A stretch of 64,000 nt of DNA. Origin: Siphonodentalium dalli (Eukaryota; Mollusca; Scaphopoda; Gadilida; Siphonodentaliidae). The stretch's first letter is position 1. Each line of letters begins with the position of its first letter. Positions 56,958-64,000 of the stretch are shown in pieces. Location: assembly GCA_032622095.1 (NCBI GenBank), contig CP136066.1:8459784-8523783 (forward strand), given 5' to 3'. The notes under the pieces are model-generated. The model worked only from the letters and a program-made list of their open reading frames with translations, ran no database searches and was not told the origin of the DNA. The position numbers and the translations under genes are program-made.

Positions 56958-57379
56958 TATGTAGATGAGTTAAACCTCACTTCAGTGTGTTGGGGATTTG
57001 GACCTTGACTTGGGACCTTTTGTTTTTAACGCAACAAATGCGCATACACCTTATACACAAATTTCTTATGTAACCAGAGTTTTTCTTGGATAAGATGAGT
57101 TTGAAGCCTGCTTACATTTCAAAATGTTGTCTGTTTTGTATTGTCTGCAGCGAAACTCGACGTGTTGAAGCAAAAGTTACAAAAGATAAAATGTGTACGT
57201 AACGAGACTATAATACAACTGAAAAAATAAATTGAGGGAGGGGTGGGCGATACAGGGAACTAAGGGTTGAACCGATATAAATTGACATATTATGCATCTG
57301 AACTCTACTGTTGCAACAAGGCTATACAATAGGGGGGGTGTCAGAATCTTAGTCATCTCTATATAGTGCCAGAATAGTC

Positions 57380-57916
57380 ATTTATTGACTTCTATAAGAT
57401 GTTGGGTTGGTTATAATATGGACTCGGAGAAAAAGGCCTTTGTACCGATGAACTGACATAAATTAGTGGAGCGATGTTGCCATGTAATGCATCGCGACTG
57501 TACTAAAGCAGCAATGATATCAAATTGGAGGGGTGGGTCTGAAATTATCTCTATCTCTATAGATGGCACCAGGATTATATAGAAAGGAATAGCAATTGAT
57601 ATACGTATACGGTATACTATAGTAATACCATAGACATATAAGTATCACGCGATAAAATATTACGTAACGTGACTATACCGATGAAAGAAATAAATAAATT
57701 GGACCAGGATTAGAGGTTGGGTTGGTTATATGTGGATAATTGGATATGGAATTCATACCGATGAAACGATACAAATTAGTGGAGCGATAACGACCAATGT
57801 TGACACTTAGTCAGGCTATGCGGGAGAAAATAGGGGTCGATACGATAGACCAAAATAAATTTGTTGGGTGATAATGACCAATGTTGACGTATATAAAGTA
57901 ACGCGACTGTACTGGA
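57380..57916 (+). repeat. Diverged direct repeats
   Basis: GTTGGTTATA, ACCGATGAA, ATAAATTAGTGGAGCGAT and CGACTGTACT recur in the same order around 57402, 57718 and partly 57830-57916. An old tandem duplication of a ~100-300 bp unit. Confidence 0.55.
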
Positions 57917-58240
57917 CTGTCATTTTTCAAAATTTTAAGCCGAGACTTGGTGTGTGTGAGTGGGATACAAATATATTACTAAAATGACAGAGTACAGCAC
58001 GTAATTATGTTTTAGATGGAAGAAATGAATTTTTTTCAATGATAAAATTTAACATGGCATTTGCCATTAAAATCGATTTATGTCGATAAAACTGTCATTT
58101 TTCAAAAATTTAAGCTGAGACTTGGTGTATGTGCGTGTGATACTTATATATTCATAAAATAACAGAGTTCAGCGCGTAATTATGTTTTAGATGGAAGAAA
58201 TCGAATTTGTTTTCGATAATAAATTTGCAGCGTGGACGGG
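57917..58240 (+). repeat. Two tandem copies of a ~170-bp unit
   Basis: CTGTCATTTTTCAAAATTTT near 57918 and CTGTCATTTTTCAAAAATTT near 58090 begin copies that share GAGACTTGGTGT, ACAGAGT, GCGTAATTATGTTTTAGATG and GAAGAAAT. Confidence 0.85.
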
Positions 58241-61200
58241 TCATCGAGTGCGCTCAATTTGTAAACAAAGTTTTGTCAATAGTCGTTTTGGTCAAACTAT
58301 CACTTTTTAGACCGGGACAGCAGATCCGAATAGTAGCTAAGATGTATTTAGATAGAATTATCAAAAGAATTTGACTGATTATAGTGCATTGTAAGAGAAT
58401 CGAGTGGAGAAATATTGGTGACATTTTCACAAGAACACGCCAATTCGGCAATGACTGCTACTTGCAGACGAGCGCTCGTTAATAATAATATTCATGCCAA
58501 GAAATGCAGGCGTCAAACTAATCTTTTTGGAAGGTTAATCCAACATTTATATTATCAGAACAATCCTCCCAAAACACCTTCCAAATATCCAAGAAAGTTT
58601 TAATAGCTTAGAAGACTGAACAGCCGAAATTAATTAATTAATAATCGCCAATGGAGGCTTCGCAGTGACGATTGGCAATTATCACGATAAGACAGGGGAA
58701 CACTTTGACGTTCGTTCTCATATTTCACCAATTTTTGTACCTGGCTTTCCTATCCTACGTTGCAAGGGAAAATGGCTAATTTTACTCTATTTATCGTTAT
58801 ATACATATTATACATATTTATCACACCATTTATTATTCATTTTCATAAAAATAAAATAAAAGAAGCCGAAGATGACATGTTTAAACTGTTTGAAGCACGA
58901 ATTTGGCGATAAGTTGTTATCAGAGTACGTTATACTTGTGATAGTTACGTTACGCACACGGTGTTCCCATATCCTATTGCGATAATCGCTTAACCCTTTG
59001 GTTTTCAACGGCATTTCAATTGGTTGAAATTAAAATTTCTCAAGTTCCAGCTCAACACGAATCTAGTGACCCAATTGGTAGAAATACTTTAGCAGTAATT
59101 CTTAGTTTTATAAGTCATAACTCTAATTTTTTGACGATACGAGCTCAACATCATAATATGTCACTGTTTATGGCGGTGTTATCCAAACGTGTGCTTTGAT
59201 AATGATTATAATTTTATTTTACGATCAAACGTCAGTGCAGCTCAGCAGAAACGCATAGGCACTAGTTCAATTCAGCAGAAACGCATAAGTCCTACGATTA
59301 ATATATGCTCTCTTCTGGTGGCCAATTTATAATGGGGATTTTCAATCAAATCTCTGGATCGAGCAAATGTTAGAGAGGTACAACAGTTTCCATGTGTGAC
59401 ATGATAGTTTTCACATTGGGGGTGGCTTCCGTTTGTTTTGTTTCCGAACATACGAAGAACAGGTCAATGTGGTATCTATGGTTATGCTGTCTGGTCTTGG
59501 TTCCATGCGAAAATGTTAAATTGTGGTTCTCACGTTATGCACTGTCATAGAAAATCAATAATAACTTACCCTCCTCTGTTGATTATTATTTCCATAATTA
59601 GAGCATTTTGGAATTATAGGAACATTATATTGGTTACAACTAGATTTGTAATTCCATATAAAATTTGTCCATGCAGTGGCAAACAAATCATAATGTTGTG
59701 CGAATTTTTTAATTGTTAGAGAAAATGATAAAAAATGTTAGAAATATTTGAATTTATCAGCATTCTAAGGTCCAAATTCCAAATTTGATACTCCAGAAAA
59801 CATATAGTTTGTTGGATGTGCTCTTTATGCCTCGTTGTGCCACCGTGTGTACATTTTGTTAGGGATTGACCACAACTCACCATACATGCTAACACGAAGT
59901 CTTGAAAGTTTTTATCATTTCCAAAATTGATCATTTGAAGTATACTCGAAAATATCCCGTGATGAAGTCCGTCATGCATATGAAATCCCTTTCAGCTGGT
60001 GAAGCGTTACATTACTGTCTGTGGTAGCTATTTGTTTCTTGATGATATTGGCAGGACTGGTAGCATACATTGTATTTACAAAGAGGTAGGGGTGGTAGAC
60101 ATAATTATTCCGAAAGTTTAAGAAGGTTCATGAATTTTCAAAAAATCTTAATTTAAAACTATATCAATTTGAAGGAAAAATCATTATTCCTTATAACCGA
60201 TGTATGCTTGTATACTATAACAACACCTCTTCACCCTCACAATGTAAGATATATGTAACAAAGTAAACAAATGGTTTAAAAAAAACCCCAGATTTATTTT
60301 AGGTAGGTCGATAGAGAGTTTGAAAGGAAATATTTTAGAGAAAAAAACACTGCATTATCTAGACTATGAACCCATCTCGGGTATGCGCTCAATCTACCAT
60401 CTGAAATCATGACTGTCTTCGTCAAAATAAATCAAACATTTTTCACTGCATATTTTAGTTTCTTGGCAGCCATTTGCATAACTATTTTTGTGAGCAAAAA
60501 TCACCATAGGACTCAGCCTGTGGTGAGCTTTGAATCTCGGGTGGGTCTATTTCACGAATAACAACGAACACTGCTTGTCGTTAAAGATACATTTATATGT
60601 AGAATAAATCATTGTAATATGGTAATATTTCATGTATGAAGAATAAACCGAGCCCTGAAATATAAAATTGAACAGGCATTAAGTGATATGAATGAATCTA
60701 AAAGGAACACACAATGCTTTGCTTAATGACTAAATTATAAAATGAGATTACATGACACTTTGGATTTAAATAAGAGCTAATATGGATTTAGATGATTGAA
60801 GTGAATATTAACTTTTAAAAGCTTGATTAAAGAAATGCAGAAATGCATCACATGGGAAATATATTAAAGATATCACAATAATTTACTACTTCCAATATTA
60901 TTTAAATGGAATACTGTAAATGGGCATTATAAGATTGGGTAAATAATAAAAGCAATAGTTACCTTATTTTGTGTGATAAAGGCCTGTTTTTGCGTATAAA
61001 TAAATCCCAGTATAACATGTAATTTGGAACTGGACAGATCGTCGACTGCCTTTGTTAACCGCTGGTGGCAATCTGAAAAGGCTAGATGAATATGGTGGGG
61101 GAGACAAACACATCAAAACATTGGGTTTTCGTAAGGTCACAGTATTGTGAAATGCACGGACGGCAATTCACTCCCAATCATGTTTGTTAGGGATGACCTA

Positions 61201-63130
61201 AATATGTTGTTTATCCATCGGCATGCTGCTACCAGGTAGCCGATTGGACGCTTACCGCGTGACGGAGAAAATGAATACGTGCACGCTTCAATTCGACCAT
61301 TTCTGTTTCAACCGCTCAGGGCATCGGGAGCACATTAAGGTGAGAAGTAACCTTTCTTTATTGAAAGCTTCTCGGTTATTTTTAAATGACTCTTATCGGG
61401 CTTTACATGATGCCTGGTTGGGTCCATTTGACCATATATTACATTCAAGTGGTCTGATCCCGGTGTCTAGCTTTCGTTACATTTTAGAAATTTAACTTTA
61501 TGTAACTGCGAGCGGTTGGTTTTCTTTAATTTGGCTGCGCATGATAATTGGCTAAAGGGTATTCAAGCTGCATTGCAAGAACGGGAACATATATAAACAT
61601 GCCAGAGTAACGTGGGGGGGTCCGAGAAAATACTATAACTGGCTGAACGAACATGGCAATTCTGACGTTCAGGACACATGTCGGCTACAACTTGTGCTTC
61701 CCCGAGTGATCTGAAGGGCACGTCACTAAAAAGTCTCAAACCTGATGAACTCCACTGCAGTAAGTTGCTGAATCATATCAAGAGCATGTATTTGAATATA
61801 CTGATTTTGCCCTGACATAGGTTGACATATTTTTGTAAAATCGAATTGTTGAGGGATCACAAGCAGATAGGACCCCAATAATGGCATATATAATTGCTCC
61901 TATGATCAGTTAATATAACAAATTCAAAATAAAGTCATATTACTCAACCAGTTCCAAACATCATGAACTGATCTAGAATATAATTGAGAAAAAATGATAT
62001 ATTTTCAACTTCCGGCGGCCATTTTGGTGGCCATCTTGGATGGTGAGTTTCAATTTTGGGCCAAAATAGTGTCGTTATACCTTAGCTTCATGAAAATATA
62101 TATATTTTACTAGATTAGTCATGTGAGTTTGCAATAAATTCCAAGTAACTGGTTTTACGTCTGTGAAAAAAATTGGGGGGGGGGTATACTTGTTAGGGCG
62201 CTATAAAAAAAAATGACAGATGGCCAGCCGATAAAATCTTGATGTCGGATACCTGAATTTACAAAATCCGCAGAGAAAAAAACTTTATACGCCAAAACAC
62301 GCATCCGTGACCTGGCGGCCGGACTATAACGCTGCATTGGTATTTATTTTTAAACTGCGCACAAGATCACAACGGTGTAGTAACGTCTCGTCCAAGATGT
62401 GGGCGTAGTCACCAGTGAAGTAAGTACATTACGGTCTGGAAGCATCTGCCTCCCGGCAACTAGTTGACATCCCCTGAAACAAACGGTCATCAGGAATCTT
62501 CATTTTCTCGCCAATTTTTCTCAGGCCAGTCATAAACATATACATATACTGTATTTGTTCTCGTCATTTCTTGGAAATAAGGTCATCCAAAACAAAAATA
62601 AAAAATGCAGAATTTAGAGCTCGTTTATGACGATATCGGTTTGTTGAGCTTGCTCGGATAATTTGAGAGCGAGCTCATGTGATAACATTCAATTGGGATT
62701 TCCATGCAAATATCCATTACAGCGCCAAAACATTAATGCAGGTAAATTAAAAAGAGTGACACCCCACATTTTTTACCCATAATTTACAAACCAGTATATG
62801 TTTATCTAGCCAAAGGACTCGGGGTGCTGCATGCCCCACCCACCCCCGTCGAGAAAATATGCAATGGTCAGTCCGGTAGCTTGCGGGATAGTATAGCCCC
62901 CATGTTGGGGATCATAGCCCCTGCGTTCGGGAAATCCTGTGGCCATCACTGGTATAAAAAATCAAGGGAAGACTGACAATGATTTAAACAGAACGTCCAC
63001 CATTTGGGTTATCGGGCGAACATTATTTTAAACGGCCTGGCGACTTCGTTCGAGCCAACAGCTCGCTGCATGTTCAGAACTTGACTCACTCTGTCAAACA
63101 TAGCCGCAATGATTGAGTTGTCAGTGGACA
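58241..63130. other. Long stretch without a recognisable gene
   Basis: Open frames up to 93 codons (for example 59438-59719 and 61223-61495, plus) have no domain. Small items: an inverted repeat near 58640-58680 (ATCGCCAATGGA and ACGATTGGCAAT); a direct repeat CAGCAGAAACGCATA near 59245 and 59275; 62005-62045 (GGCGGCCATTTTGGTGGCCA, TCTTGGAT), which resembles the start of the ~160-bp monomer in reverse; a G-run near 62174. Confidence 0.5.
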
Positions 63131-63139
63131 CATATTACA

Positions 63140-63835
63140 TGTATGTATGATTCTTTGCTGGTTTGGGATACTGTGTGTGTTGTTTGTGACACCCGTTGTC
63201 TAGTTTTGGAGTATTCATAGGATGGTATGGAAAACTTATTGTGTGGACGAGGACGCCCATTTTGGCGGCTGGTGACAATGAGTGGTTTGGGACACCCGGT
63301 GTGTGGCCTGTGAAATCGATGTATCGTCTGGGACAGCACTGGAGTGGATTGGGTCACTCGTTGGATCTTTCGTTGTGTGGTGTTTGGATACCCTTATTTT
63401 GCATTAAGGCACCTGTTGGTGAATATGAACATTTATTTACGCGGTTTGGCACACTCACTGGATGACTTGGGACACTTGTTATGTGGTTTGAGACACTCGT
63501 GTAGTTTTGGACACTAGATCAGTGATTGACCCAAGCCACAAAACGTGTGTCACAGACCACACGCGTAGTGTCCCAAACAGTCTACCGGGTGTTTGCAGCC
63601 GACGAGTGCTCCAAAACCATCCATGTTGTGTTCCCCAATGACCCATTGGGTGTCCCAATCCACGCAATGAGTGTTCCATATCATTCAATAAATAATCCAG
63701 ACCGCCAAATCCTATACCACCCTATTTGTGTCCCAAGCCTACTTTCGAGTGTCCCAAACGATCGAAGTAGTGTACAAAACCACACAGCGAGTGTCACAAG
63801 CTACCCAAATGAGTGTATCAAACATGTCTTTACAC
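63140..63835. repeat. Second foldback minisatellite element
   Basis: 63140-63520 holds degenerate units of TGGTTTGGGACACTCGTTG; 63530-63835 holds the reverse complement (GAGTGTCCCAAACCA). The arms meet near 63525. Same family as 18680-19870 but with the arms in the opposite order. Confidence 0.75.
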
Positions 63836-64000
63836 AAAGAGTAAAGGAAATTACAAATCTCATGATAAATTTAAAAGAGATAAGTATATTGATATTGATG
63901 CCGAGGTATTGGTTTTGGGACAAAAAGAGGAATCGCTTACAAAGGACGGAAGTGCAATGTTCTTCTGTCCACTAGTATATAAAACATATATCTACTACTG

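Noticed and set aside
1-64000. CRISPR array or bacterial operon
   Set aside because: No regular repeat-spacer pattern with unique spacers; genes are spliced and sparse, as in a eukaryote. The palindrome arrays have short, related spacers.

Overview
The window looks like repeat-rich intergenic and intronic DNA from an invertebrate metazoan. A marine lophotrochozoan, perhaps a mollusc, fits best. The evidence is AT-rich sequence, spliced genes with canonical GT/AG sites, a chitin-binding (CBM14) exon, 1-1 phase EGF exons, LINE and MULE remains, and about 160-bp tandem monomers carried inside interspersed elements. That last arrangement is known from bivalve 'pearl'-type and Helitron-related non-autonomous elements. 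The taxon is an inference; no single gene fixes it.

Host-like coding sequence is sparse. There is one secreted CBM14 first exon with a TATA promoter (minus, about 9.2-9.5 kb). There are two duplicated EGF exons (minus, 46.9 and 48.1 kb). A Cys-rich C-terminal fragment with a His-Ala-Phe-Thr-Gly-Cys-Asp motif lies at 54.2-54.65 kb (plus). A decayed C2H2 zinc-finger array (minus, 52.0-52.55 kb) and a tRNA-Val-like cloverleaf (minus, 49.5 kb) are also present. A spliced MULE transposase (44.7-46.5 kb) is broken by a frameshift and a lost splice acceptor.

Most of the window is mobile or repeated DNA. Region by region: 0.85-2.0 kb and 55.6-56.2 kb hold two elements built from arrays of a 16-bp palindrome (TTGCGCTTAAGCGCAA), with the central core in opposite orientation. 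2.7-7.7 kb is a mosaic of foldbacks and short dispersed repeats. 8.8-9.2 kb is a MITE beside the CBM14 splice donor. 17.9-20.6 kb has a TIR element, a foldback minisatellite and a 46-bp repeat. 21.7-23.5 kb is a ~290-bp tandem repeat. 23.8-26.9 and 29.6-36.9 kb are composite elements: an inverted-repeat head, a unique segment, a ~160-bp array and a terminal hairpin. Several other transposons are inserted inside the arrays, and their target duplications can be read by comparing filled and unfilled monomers. 27.2 and 41.0 kb carry inverted copies of a promoter-like sequence. A LINE reading frame stops at 29.6 kb and its expected C-terminal continuation starts at 41.04 kb. 35.7-40 kb has three copies of one TA-inserting element. 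56.5-57 kb has tandem near-perfect palindromic MITEs, and 63.1-63.8 kb a second foldback minisatellite.

The genes show no operon-like organisation. The main story is a nested transposon history in which tandem arrays act as landing sites and preserve a readable insertion order.
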